Source: GCA-2717185 sp047517345
GTDB taxonomy: Bacteria; Pseudomonadota; Alphaproteobacteria; UBA8366; GCA-2717185
DNA: 10,708 bases
NCBI GenBank assembly: GCA_047517345.1
Contig: JAKZTB010000265.1
Location: forward strand, 1 to 10,708
Reading direction: 5' to 3'
The notes beneath the pieces were generated by a model. The model saw only the letters and a program-made list of their open reading frames with translations. It was not told where the DNA came from and did no database searches. Positions within the stretch are counted from its first letter, which is position 1. Every line of letters starts with the position of its first letter. The translations under genes were made by a program, and so were the position numbers. Positions 1-6,617 of this stretch are shown here, piece after piece.

Positions 1-1381
1 CCTCGACGTCGAGCCAAATCTTCAGAAAGCGCGCCAAGAGTTTATTGCGTTCCGGCTGATTGCTGATATCGCGCAGGAAGGTCGCCGAAACCTCGACATA
101 GGCGCCGTGCAACTTGCGCGTTTTGGAAATCGCGGTCGAAAAGTTCATGAGCCAGACCGGGATATCATCCTTTAGAAGCTGATAGACCTGACGCGCGCCG
201 AGCGACCGGCTGGCGGACATGTCCACACCGTGCGGCCGGAAGCCAACTTTATAACCGGCCGCCGCCATGTCGGCCGCGATGCGGCCCGCTTCCCCGGTTT
301 CCAGAGTCGGCAGGCCGATATCGACGATGATCGGCACAGACGGATCCACATTCGGCAATGTTTCTACCGTTGTCGCAACGATCGCGCGATCGTGCTTTCC
401 GCACAGCTCGGGATGATCCTCTATGACGATCAACCGGTCCGCCCGCACTGACTCATCCCCGAATATCAGCGCGCCGTGTGCCAGGCAAAGCGAGACATCG
501 CCATTCGTCAATCGGTGCACCTCACGCGAGGTTATCGCAATATCGCCACGTTCCAGGGCGGTTTCGATCAAACGGATCGCTTGCTCGATTTCCGCCGAGA
601 CTTCGCTCAAGCGGTCCGCTCCGAAGGGCGTACCGTTTCTGACCGTCTGGTAGAATTTGTGGGCGGCGTGCGAAAGCAGGCCTCGCAAATTTTCTGAATC
701 GATGCCTTCATCGGCGTCGAGTTCAACGCTCTCCACCTTCGCGCCGAGTTCCTCCGCCGAAACGCCCAACTGCTCCGTGGCGTCTACGACAGTCGCGACC
801 ATGTCGTCTTTGTCCTGATCGACAGGGCTGAGCACGCCGTAGCTCGTCGCGTCGAGCCGGCCGACTTGCCCCTCTACGGCAACCTCCGTCAGCGCGCCCT
901 CGATGCTCGACCGAACGTCCTGCATCGCATCGTCGCCGAGCTTCGCCTTTAACTCGGGATCACGTAGCGCCTCGAAATCGAGCATCACCATCTGCATGGC
1001 GGGCGCGTCGGACAACTCCAACCTTTCGGCCACGGCGTTCAGGAAACTTTCCTTGGCCGCCGGTTCCCGAATATCGGGTTCCCCGGCCGAAGGCGCAAAG
1101 TAGACCCAAAACTTTCCCGGTCCGGCTGGTTGAATCGTCAGGTCGAAGATCGCCTCTTCGGCATCCCCACTCAATAGCCGAAGGCCGGTCAGCACCGTTT
1201 CCGCTTGCGCCGTCGCCTCTTTCAAAGCGTCGGCGACGGCCGCCTGGTCGTCTTCGGCGAACAAGGCGAACAGCGGCCTGGCGTCGAAATGCGCGCCGTC
1301 CAAGCCGGCTGCGCCCGTATCACCCCATGCCGCCGATAGTCGTCCGTCGCGGTCGGTCAGAACCGAGAATAAATGCGCCAT
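1..1381 (-). CDS. Probable degenerate GGDEF-EAL domain protein (3' end cut by window)
   Basis: An open frame runs from an ATG at 1381 to the left window edge; 460 residues are visible and no stop is reached. Residues 1-110 form an acidic PAS-like or otherwise unassigned N-terminal region. Residues about 125-190 resemble a GGDEF domain: a beta strand (MVMLDFEAL), LGDDAM, then GRLDATSYGVL, where the catalytic GGDEF would lie but DATSY is found. Residues about 262-450 resemble an EAL domain. The stretch GDIAITSREVHRLTNGDV lines up with the usual start of EAL, but the EAL triplet itself is not conserved; the end (HGAYVEVSATFLRDI) resembles the 'KID.sfv' region. If right, the protein neither makes nor degrades cyclic di-GMP and would act as a sensor or binding protein. 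The assignment is by eye and moderate. The ribosome site is weak (ACGGGG). The gene has its own 142-bp upstream gap, so it is probably not part of the cluster to its right. Confidence 0.55.
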   Translation of the reverse strand, partial: MAHLFSVLTDRDGRLSAAWGDTGAAGLDGAHFDARPLFALFAEDDQAAVADALKEATAQAETVLTGLRLLSGDAEEAIFDLTIQPAGPGKFWVYFAPSAGEPDIREPAAKESFLNAVAERLELSDAPAMQMVMLDFEALRDPELKAKLGDDAMQDVRSSIEGALTEVAVEGQVGRLDATSYGVLSPVDQDKDDMVATVVDATEQLGVSAEELGAKVESVELDADEGIDSENLRGLLSHAAHKFYQTVRNGTPFGADRLSEVSAEIEQAIRLIETALERGDIAITSREVHRLTNGDVSLCLAHGALIFGDESVRADRLIVIEDHPELCGKHDRAIVATTVETLPNVDPSVPIIVDIGLPTLETGEAGRIAADMAAAGYKVGFRPHGVDMSASRSLGARQVYQLLKDDIPVWLMNFSTAISKTRKLHGAYVEVSATFLRDISNQPERNKLLARFLKIWLDVE

Positions 1382-1434
1382 GTTTTTGCCCCGTCGTTTT
1401 GCACCGGCTCCCATTGCTAAACGCCGTGGTTGGT

Positions 1435-1458
1435 AACCAATACGGCAACCAATATGGC
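1435..1458. repeat. Tandem 12-bp repeat in the upstream region of the GGDEF-EAL-like gene
   Basis: Two adjacent 12-bp units, AACCAATACGGC and AACCAATATGGC, differ by one base. The left unit overlaps a near-palindrome TTGGT-A-ACCAA (1430-1440). The repeats lie about 55-80 bp upstream of the minus-strand start at 1381, inside a 142-bp gap that has no gene. They could be an operator for a dimeric regulator; nothing in the sequence identifies the regulator. Confidence 0.35.
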
Positions 1459-1523
1459 GATTTCGCAACTCTGAGAGCTAAATACTCGCGAATTCGACGC
1501 TATTACAGCTCCATATGGGGCAT

Positions 1524-2570
1524 TTATGACGGGATAATCACGCCTTTGCCGGTCGTTTGCGTATCGAACAGCTTGTAAGCCTCATCCGCTTCGTCCAGCG
1601 ACCAGCTGTGCGTGAACAGCGAATCGACGTCGAGACCGCGTTCGGATACGAAACGGGCGCAGTCGGCCTGGCCGTTCTTGCTGAACGTCCAACATCCCAT
1701 AATAGTGATCTGCTTCCGGTTCATGTCGTTGCTGACGTCGATCGTGACATCGCCGCCCTCGCCGACGAAAGCAACGCGGCCCCATTTGCGGACCGCCTTG
1801 ACCGCCTGCGCGCGCGCCATCGGTGAGCCGCTGCAGTCCAAGGTGCAATCGGCACCATGTCCACCGGTCAGTTCCTTGATCGCCGCGACGGGATCGTCGG
1901 CACTCGGATCGATCACCGCATCCGCGCCATAGCCCTTAGCCTTCGACAGTCGGACCGATTCGATATCGACGGCGATAACCCGCGCGCCCATCGCGGCCGC
2001 GAGCAACGTCGTGCTGTGTCCGACGGGTCCCTGTCCGAACACGGCAATGGTTTCCATGCCTTTCAACTCCAGCCGCAACAGCGCCCCGAACGCCGTTCCC
2101 GTACCGCAGGAGATTGCGGCTCCGGTCTGGAAGCTGAGATCGTCCGGCAGCGGCACCATGGTTTCCGCAGGCGCCTTCATATACTTCGCATGCGCCCCAT
2201 CGCCGTTGCCGCCGAAAACCGTGGCGCCTTCATCGCACATCTGTCCCCAACCGCCGATGCAATGACGGCAGACGCCGCAGCCTTCGTAATGGAAATTCAT
2301 GACGCGCTGGCCGACCCGGGCTTGCGCTTCGCTCACGCTGGGACCGACTTCCGCCACGATGCCGCACGGTTCGTGTCCGGCGATGAACGGGCCCCCCTTG
2401 GCGGCCAGTCCGACAGCGGCGGCTCCGCCCTTGTTGCGGTAAAAACCGAGGTCGGTGCCGCACATGCCGGACGCCTTGATCTCCATGACGACTTCGCCGG
2501 GCCCCGGTGTGGGATCCGGAACCTCTCGGATTTCGAGTACCCGGTCTCCAAGGAAATAAACGGCCTTCAT
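1524..2570 (-). CDS. Zinc-dependent alcohol dehydrogenase (medium-chain dehydrogenase/reductase family)
   Basis: A full-length MDR protein of 348 residues, the normal size. It should oxidise an alcohol to an aldehyde or ketone, or the reverse, in the cytoplasm. Catalytic zinc ligands are visible as C37 (in SGMCGTD), H66-E67 (GHEPCG) and C155 (SCGTG). The structural zinc site is C98, C101, C104 and C112. The nucleotide fold has GQGPVG at 179-184 and an acidic D202 at the end of the second strand (VIAVD), which favours NAD over NADP. The ATG at 2570 is supported by GGGAGCG 5 bp upstream. It lies 72 bp downstream of the CoA-transferase gene on the same strand and may be co-transcribed, although an inverted repeat lies in the gap. 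The family includes threonine, sorbitol and many other dehydrogenases, so the substrate is not assigned. Confidence 0.9.
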   Translation of the reverse strand: MKAVYFLGDRVLEIREVPDPTPGPGEVVMEIKASGMCGTDLGFYRNKGGAAAVGLAAKGGPFIAGHEPCGIVAEVGPSVSEAQARVGQRVMNFHYEGCGVCRHCIGGWGQMCDEGATVFGGNGDGAHAKYMKAPAETMVPLPDDLSFQTGAAISCGTGTAFGALLRLELKGMETIAVFGQGPVGHSTTLLAAAMGARVIAVDIESVRLSKAKGYGADAVIDPSADDPVAAIKELTGGHGADCTLDCSGSPMARAQAVKAVRKWGRVAFVGEGGDVTIDVSNDMNRKQITIMGCWTFSKNGQADCARFVSERGLDVDSLFTHSWSLDEADEAYKLFDTQTTGKGVIIPS

Positions 2571-2605
2571 GGCTTCGCTCCCTGATGTTGCTTTGTAATC
2601 AAGGC

Positions 2606-2640
2606 TAGCACATGCGTCTTATCGACCGCGTCGTGTGCTA
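2606..2640. repeat. Inverted repeat between CoA-transferase and alcohol dehydrogenase genes
   Basis: TAGCACATG at 2606-2614 pairs with CGTGTGCTA at 2632-2640, giving 9 bp with one G-U wobble and a 17-base loop. It begins 2 bp after the stop of the CoA-transferase gene in the direction of transcription. No run of T follows on the minus strand, so a classical intrinsic terminator is doubtful. An operator or an mRNA processing site is equally possible. Confidence 0.4.
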
Positions 2641-2642
2641 TC

Positions 2643-3818
2643 CTATTCCTGCCGGCCGATAGCCAGATCGGTTTTCAGCGCGGCGATCTCGGTCTCCGAA
2701 AAACCCCAAGCCGCCAGGGCCGTTTCCGTTTGCGCGCCGAATTCCGGAGGTCCGCCCTTGACGCTCGACGGGGTGCGGCTGAAACGTGGCGCCGGGCCCG
2801 GCTGGACGATGCCGTCGACCTCGACGAAACTGCCGCGCGCCTTGTTGTGCGGGTGATGCGGCGCTTCGCTGAAGCTCAGGACCGGCGCAAAGCAAATATC
2901 CGTCCCTTCCATGATCGCGCACCACTCGTCACGGGTCTTCTCTTTAAACTTCTCATCGAAAATTTCGATGATCCGCGGCCAGCCTTCCGGTTCGAGCTGG
3001 TCCGGCAGATCGGCCGGATCGAGGTCCAGCGTCTGCAAAAGGATCGCGTAGAACTTCGCCTCGACCGCACCGATCGAGATGTGCTTGCCGTCGCTGGTCT
3101 CGTAGCAACGCCAGAAGGGCGCGCCACCGTCGAGCGGATTGCTCTCCCGTTCGTCTGTCCAGTGCCCGGACGCGGCGAGGCCGAAACAGGCCATCGCGAG
3201 ATAGGCCGATCCCTCGGTCATCGCCACATCCACAACCTGTCCCTTGCCGGACTTGCGCGCTTCGAGCATGCCCGCAAGCAAGCCCATCACGAGGAACATC
3301 GCCCCGCCTCCCATATCGCCGATTACGTTGAGCGGCGGTACCGGGCGTTCCTTGGTGCCGATGGCGTGCAACACGCCGGACAGCGAGATGTAGTTGATGT
3401 CATGGCCCGCAACATGCGACAGCGGGCCTTCCTGTCCCCAGCCGGTCATCCGGCCGTAGATCAGTTTCGGATTGCGGGCGAGGCACACGTCGGGGCCGAG
3501 CCCCAGCCGCTCCATCACGCCCGGGCGCATCGGGTCGACAATTGCATCGGCGTTCTCGACCAGACGCAGAACCGTTTCGACGCCCTTCGGGTGTTTCAAA
3601 TCCACGGCGACCGATGGACGGCCGCGACGGCGGATATCGGCCCTGGCGCCGGCATATTCGAAACCGAGGCCGGTCGGTCCCGTGCGGTCGATTCGGACGA
3701 TGTCCGCCCCCATATCCGCGAGCAACGAGCAACAGAGCGGCGTTGGTCCGATCCCCGCGATCTCGACAATCCTGTAGCCGGTGAGCGGGCCGCCATTTCC
3801 GGACGCAGTCTCTGACAT
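2643..3818 (-). CDS. Family III CoA-transferase, alpha-methylacyl-CoA racemase-like (CaiB/BaiF)
   Basis: A protein of 391 residues from the ATG at 3818. Numbered from the in-frame GTG at 3839, the three residues known to be catalytic in Mycobacterium tuberculosis alpha-methylacyl-CoA racemase are all present: H146 (AGHDINY), D175 (IGDMGGG) and E260 (GAVEAKFY); subtract 7 for the ATG start. The surrounding blocks (SLSGVLHAIG, ERPVPPLN, GKGQVVDVAMTEGSA, NPLDGGAPF) also match racemase rather than formyl- or carnitine-CoA transferase. The expected reaction is epimerisation of a 2-methylacyl-CoA by 1,1-proton transfer, or CoA transfer in a relative. I choose the ATG at 3818 because it follows the stop of the selenoprotein gene (3820-3822) by one base, which suggests translational coupling; neither start has a strong ribosome site. 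The tight link to the selenoprotein gene is strong evidence for one transcript. Confidence 0.92.
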   Translation of the reverse strand: MSETASGNGGPLTGYRIVEIAGIGPTPLCCSLLADMGADIVRIDRTGPTGLGFEYAGARADIRRRGRPSVAVDLKHPKGVETVLRLVENADAIVDPMRPGVMERLGLGPDVCLARNPKLIYGRMTGWGQEGPLSHVAGHDINYISLSGVLHAIGTKERPVPPLNVIGDMGGGAMFLVMGLLAGMLEARKSGKGQVVDVAMTEGSAYLAMACFGLAASGHWTDERESNPLDGGAPFWRCYETSDGKHISIGAVEAKFYAILLQTLDLDPADLPDQLEPEGWPRIIEIFDEKFKEKTRDEWCAIMEGTDICFAPVLSFSEAPHHPHNKARGSFVEVDGIVQPGPAPRFSRTPSSVKGGPPEFGAQTETALAAWGFSETEIAALKTDLAIGRQE

Positions 3819-3819
3819 G

Positions 3820-4350
3820 CTACGGAGCCCGGTTCGCACCGATCAGAATATCCACGCTCTCGCCTGCCGCCGTGCGCGCCCAGGCATCCAGCGTTTCACC
3901 GGATGCGCTGCTGATGGGATGGTCGATGACTACGAAGGGAAAACCATCCACCCCAAGAACCCGCGCCATCAATTCGGCCGCGCTGACAAATTTGGTCGTC
4001 ATGATGCCGACCGCTGGCTTACCGATTTTTTCGCCGATCACCGCGTCATGCAAACTGCACGACGAGCAGCTGCCTCAATCGCCAATGCCGGCGACGACGG
4101 CATCCCAGCCTTCGGCTTCCTCGACCAGATGTGCGTCGGCGGGGGCGCTGTAGTTGGATTTCGTGCGGCGGACCACCTCGGCCACGCCGTATTTCTCTTT
4201 CAATTCGCTCTCGAAGGCGTCGAAGAACGGAATCGTATTTTTCTTACCGTTCGAAATGATGCCGACCGTGGCGCCTTGCAGCGCCGAAAGGCGCGACGCG
4301 AGGGCGAACCCGCTAGCATCCGCCTCATGAGTAGGATCTAGAATTTCCAT
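3820..4350 (-). CDS. UGSC-family selenoprotein, read through an in-frame UGA (Sec92)
   Basis: From the ATG at 4350 (ribosome site GAGGAGAG) the frame meets TGA at 4077-4075 and continues without another stop to TAG at 3822-3820. Reading TGA as selenocysteine gives 176 residues. The local sequence is GIGD-U92-G-S-C95-S-S-C98-SLHD, which is exactly the UGSC signature that names this family of selenoproteins and their Cys homologues; it also gives a U-x-x-C-x-x-C motif. The N-terminal part (GATVGIISNGKKNT at about 26-39) and the C-terminal part (KPAVGIMTTKFVSAAELMARVLG at about 111-133, written here as one family block) read as a continuous alpha/beta fold. A SECIS-like hairpin follows the UGA. 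The family resembles the Sec-containing part of the glycine/proline reductase B subunits; its reaction is unknown. It lies 32 bp after the 351-residue gene and 1 bp before the racemase gene. SelA/B/C/D must be encoded elsewhere. Confidence 0.9.
4044..4064 (-). promoter_or_regulatory. Candidate bacterial SECIS hairpin
   Basis: On the minus-strand mRNA, CGUCGUGCA pairs with UGCAUGACG over 9 bp (one G-U wobble), closing a three-base GUU loop. The stem starts 11 nt after the UGA and the loop G is 20 nt after it. Published bacterial SECIS rules call for a stem-loop just downstream of the UGA, with a small apical loop 16-37 nt away and a G in its first two positions. All three conditions are met. 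SelB would bind this hairpin to deliver Sec-tRNA. Confidence 0.8.
4075..4077 (-). other. In-frame UGA selenocysteine codon
   Basis: The codon for residue 92 of the UGSC protein is TGA, followed in frame by GGC AGC TGC (Gly-Ser-Cys). Gene callers that treat it as a stop would give a 91-residue protein and an orphan 77-residue frame starting at a TTG at 4053. Confidence 0.88.
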
Positions 4351-4382
4351 GGCTGATTTCTCTCCTCGTCGTTCCTATCAAA

Positions 4383-5438
4383 TCAATTGGCCGGCGGTTC
4401 GCAATCGAGGCAGGCCCCGATCGCGACCGTAACAGCCTTGCTCTTATGCCCGAGCCAGGGCGGGATCACGGCGCCGAACCCGCCGGCTGGCCCGCCGGCC
4501 GCAATGATCAAGAGATGCTCGGGGTCCGGCAGCGCCGGATATTCCTGATCCCCGCGCTTGCCGACGATGGCGCTTTTGCCGACCTCGGCCCATTCTCGGC
4601 GATGAATACGGGCATTTTCGAAGACGTATTGCTGGATGTCCCGGCGCGACCATCCCGCTTCTTCGAAATGCGTCCGCAGTTGCGGCGGAATGATGATCGC
4701 GTAATTGCCGGGATAGATCGAATAGTGCCGCATATTCGCCTTGATCTCCGCACAGAAGGTATCGAGGATTTCCTCCGGCTTCGTCGTCCACTCGTTCATT
4801 AGTTGGCGCGGCGCGCCGGCCGCCATCACGGTGACCGCAGACGCCTCCTTGGGAATGCCGCGATCTTCGGAAAGCGACGGCCAGGGCGCGTTTTCCTCGT
4901 CTTCGGCGATGCAATAGCTGAGCTTGCCGGGATGGCCGATAGTCGACCGGTCGATCTGGCCCGGACGAACGTCGAGCAGGTTGCCCAAGACAAGTCTGAT
5001 TGCCCGACCGATAACCGTGGTCGCACGGTCGCTGGATCCCAGTACGTTGAAGGTGCCGTCCATCCCGACTTCTTGGCGGATCGGTCCGTTGATAATGACC
5101 AGTACGGCGCAGCCGCCGGTGCTCGCCGTCGCGCCGTGCACCAAAAACGGTTCTTCCAGCATCGCCGTGAAGGCCGCCACGACGACCGGGAAGTGCATCG
5201 GCAGGCAGCCCGCCATGACGGCGTTGACCGCCAGCTTCTCGGCGGTAATCGCACACTCGCGCACCGGCTCGATGCCGATCAGATGATTCGCCGGCATCAT
5301 CGCCCAGTCCAGGCATGCCTGCACGGCCTCGGGGGTCGGGGGCACGACCGGCAGACCGTCGGTCCATTGCCGGCTGTGATAGAACTCCTGCGCGGCGAGG
5401 ACGTCATCGACCTCGTAGCGTTTCGATATGAGCGTCAT
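4383..5438 (-). CDS. Conserved protein of unknown function, partner gene of the UGSC selenoprotein
   Basis: A 351-residue protein that I do not assign to a characterised family. It has no signal peptide or clear membrane segment. Notable blocks are QWTDGLPVVPPT (24-35) near the N-terminus; a Gly/Ala-rich region with TGGCAVLVIINGPIR (107-121) and MDGTFNVLGSSDRATTVIGRAIRLV (126-150, quoted as two adjacent blocks); IIAAGGPAGGFGAVIPPW (311-328); and a C-terminal C343-L-D-C346, a CxxC that could be redox-active or bind metal. Other cysteines are at 42, 62, 78, 110, 176 and 229. It is the first gene of the minus-strand cluster, 32 bp upstream of the selenoprotein gene, which suggests the two act together, perhaps as subunits or as redox partners (inference). 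The start at 5438 has GGAG and AGGGAA upstream (from TACTGGAGATCAGGGAA). Confidence 0.8.
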   Translation of the reverse strand: MTLISKRYEVDDVLAAQEFYHSRQWTDGLPVVPPTPEAVQACLDWAMMPANHLIGIEPVRECAITAEKLAVNAVMAGCLPMHFPVVVAAFTAMLEEPFLVHGATASTGGCAVLVIINGPIRQEVGMDGTFNVLGSSDRATTVIGRAIRLVLGNLLDVRPGQIDRSTIGHPGKLSYCIAEDEENAPWPSLSEDRGIPKEASAVTVMAAGAPRQLMNEWTTKPEEILDTFCAEIKANMRHYSIYPGNYAIIIPPQLRTHFEEAGWSRRDIQQYVFENARIHRREWAEVGKSAIVGKRGDQEYPALPDPEHLLIIAAGGPAGGFGAVIPPWLGHKSKAVTVAIGACLDCEPPAN

Positions 5439-5548
5439 TTCCCTGATCTCCAGTACCGTAGGACCTAAATGATAGTGCCGAATGCCGGATAGAGTAAATT
5501 CCAGCGTTGTCGGCGGCTCCGGCGATCCGGAGCAAGCAATCCGACCGG

Positions 5549-5577
5549 ATTATTCAGGGTGGCCTTGATTAATACAA
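5549..5577 (-). promoter_or_regulatory. Candidate sigma-70 promoter for the minus-strand cluster
   Basis: On the minus strand TTGTAT (5577-5572), a 17-bp spacer and AATAAT (5554-5549) form a plausible -35/-10 pair. The -10 matches the consensus in five of six positions; the -35 is poor, which would suit an activator-dependent promoter. It overlaps the candidate LysR-gene promoter. Confidence 0.3.
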
Positions 5578-5592
5578 CAATTATCCGATACT
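5565..5592 (+). promoter_or_regulatory. Candidate sigma-70 promoter for the LysR-type gene
   Basis: TTGATT (5565-5570), a 16-bp spacer and GATACT (5587-5592) form a plausible promoter, placing the start of transcription about 30 bp before the ATG at 5628. AGGAA at 5620-5624 is the ribosome site. Confidence 0.35.
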
Positions 5593-5627
5593 CTTAATTA
5601 ATACGTTTTCTCTAATAATAGGAATTT

Positions 5628-6572
5628 ATGCCGGAACCGACGACAGTCTCCCGGACAGAGGTTGGTTTTGGCCTCGACCTCAGCACCCGCCACCTGCGCG
5701 CGTTGCTGGCTGTCGCGCGCTATCGGAACTTCGCCGCCGCCGCGACCGATCTGGGCATTTCCCAACCCACCCTGACCCGCACCGTGCAGCGGGCCGAAGA
5801 TGCACTCGGCACCGAGCTATTCACGCGTACGACCCGCCGCGTCACGCTGACGGCAGCCGGCCGTGAATTCATACCCTTAGCGGAAAGACTTCTAAACGAC
5901 CTGAGCCTTGGACTCCGCAATATTCGCGAGTTGGCGGATGTCGAACGCGGCCAGGTTGTTATCGCGACCTTGATGACGATCGCGCACGGTATCCTGCCAT
6001 CGGCCATTGCCCATTTTGCCGCGCGTTACCCGAGCATCGCAGTCGATCTGCGCGAGGACGTACAGGCCAATGTGCTGGAAGAAGTGCGCAGCGGATCGGC
6101 GGATTTCGGCCTCGGCGACACGACGGACATCGGCGGACCGCTGCAAGCGGAACAACTTGGCGAAAATAGTTTCAGGGTCGCGCTGCCGCAAGGGCACGCG
6201 TTGCTTGGGCGCAAATCCTTGACTTTCGCCGACCTCGCAGACGTAAGGCTCATTTCCATGCCAATGGAGGCCGCGGCGCGCCGGGTCCTCGATGCTGCGG
6301 GATTGGCCGAAGGGATCACCCTCGACTCCCATTTCACCGTGAGTCAGTTCACGACCGCCTTTCGCCTGGTCTCGGAAGGACTCGGCGTCGCGATAGTTCC
6401 CGCTGCGTATTTCGCTGGCCCACATCCCGCGGAAGTCGATTCGAGACCACTCCTTGCGCCGGGTGCCATACAGCGCCTGGGCATCATAAGCCGGCGGGAC
6501 AAGGGGATCTCGCCAGCGGTCGATGCATTTTTATCGATTCTTCGCGAAAGCTGGCCCCGGGCGCACCGCTAG
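5628..6572 (+). CDS. LysR-type transcriptional regulator
   Basis: A 314-residue protein, the usual length for the family. Residues about 20-79 are the winged helix-turn-helix (LSTRHLRALLAVARYRNF, then AAAATDLGISQPTLTRTVQR, then GTELFTRTTRRVTLTAAG), and residues about 107-305 form the effector-binding domain. It should bind an acid or CoA-ester-like ligand and switch the divergent minus-strand cluster, possibly together with the genes downstream of it. The N-terminus carries about 18 residues before the first helix, slightly longer than typical. It is followed by the dioxygenase gene after 45 bp on the same strand, so regulator and dioxygenase may share a transcript. Confidence 0.95.
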   Translation: MPEPTTVSRTEVGFGLDLSTRHLRALLAVARYRNFAAAATDLGISQPTLTRTVQRAEDALGTELFTRTTRRVTLTAAGREFIPLAERLLNDLSLGLRNIRELADVERGQVVIATLMTIAHGILPSAIAHFAARYPSIAVDLREDVQANVLEEVRSGSADFGLGDTTDIGGPLQAEQLGENSFRVALPQGHALLGRKSLTFADLADVRLISMPMEAAARRVLDAAGLAEGITLDSHFTVSQFTTAFRLVSEGLGVAIVPAAYFAGPHPAEVDSRPLLAPGAIQRLGIISRRDKGISPAVDAFLSILRESWPRAHR

Positions 6573-6617
6573 GAAATCTCACTACCGTACGCTAGCATCA
6601 TGACAAGGAGATACGAG

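Larger units (their letters stand above)
5439..5627. promoter_or_regulatory. Divergent promoter region between the selenoprotein cluster and the LysR gene
   Basis: This 189-bp gap separates two divergent starts. Its right 80 bp (about 5548-5627) is AT-rich against GC-rich surroundings. It contains an 8-bp direct repeat ATTAATAC at 5568-5575 and 5597-5604, the palindrome TTAATTAA at 5594-5601, and TAAT-N6-ATTA at 5570-5583. A LysR-type regulator typically binds such a shared region and controls the divergent operon and itself; the exact site is inferred. Confidence 0.6.

Noticed and set aside
2730..3815. 361-residue frame on the plus strand
   Set aside because: It is antisense to the racemase-like gene, is rich in Arg, and has no recognisable domain.
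3819..3839. GTG start at 3839 for the racemase-like gene
   Set aside because: It adds seven residues that overlap the selenoprotein gene; the ATG at 3818 gives the normal family N-terminus.
3820..4053. Separate 77-residue gene starting at TTG 4053
   Set aside because: It has no ribosome site, is in frame with the upstream 91 codons, and is the C-terminal half of the selenoprotein.
4050..4073. Alternative stem right after the UGA (GCAGCTGC with GCAGTTTGC)
   Set aside because: It needs a bulge and a wobble, and its loop lies only 10-16 nt from the UGA, closer than the usual SECIS distance; the 4044-4064 hairpin is better.
4383..4385. Second selenocysteine codon at the TGA ending the 351-residue protein
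   Set aside because: No Cys-rich or conserved motif follows, no suitable hairpin was seen, and the next gene has its own ribosome site just downstream.
4803..5468. 221-residue frame on the plus strand
   Set aside because: It is antisense to the 351-residue gene and has low-complexity Arg/Gly/His-rich composition.
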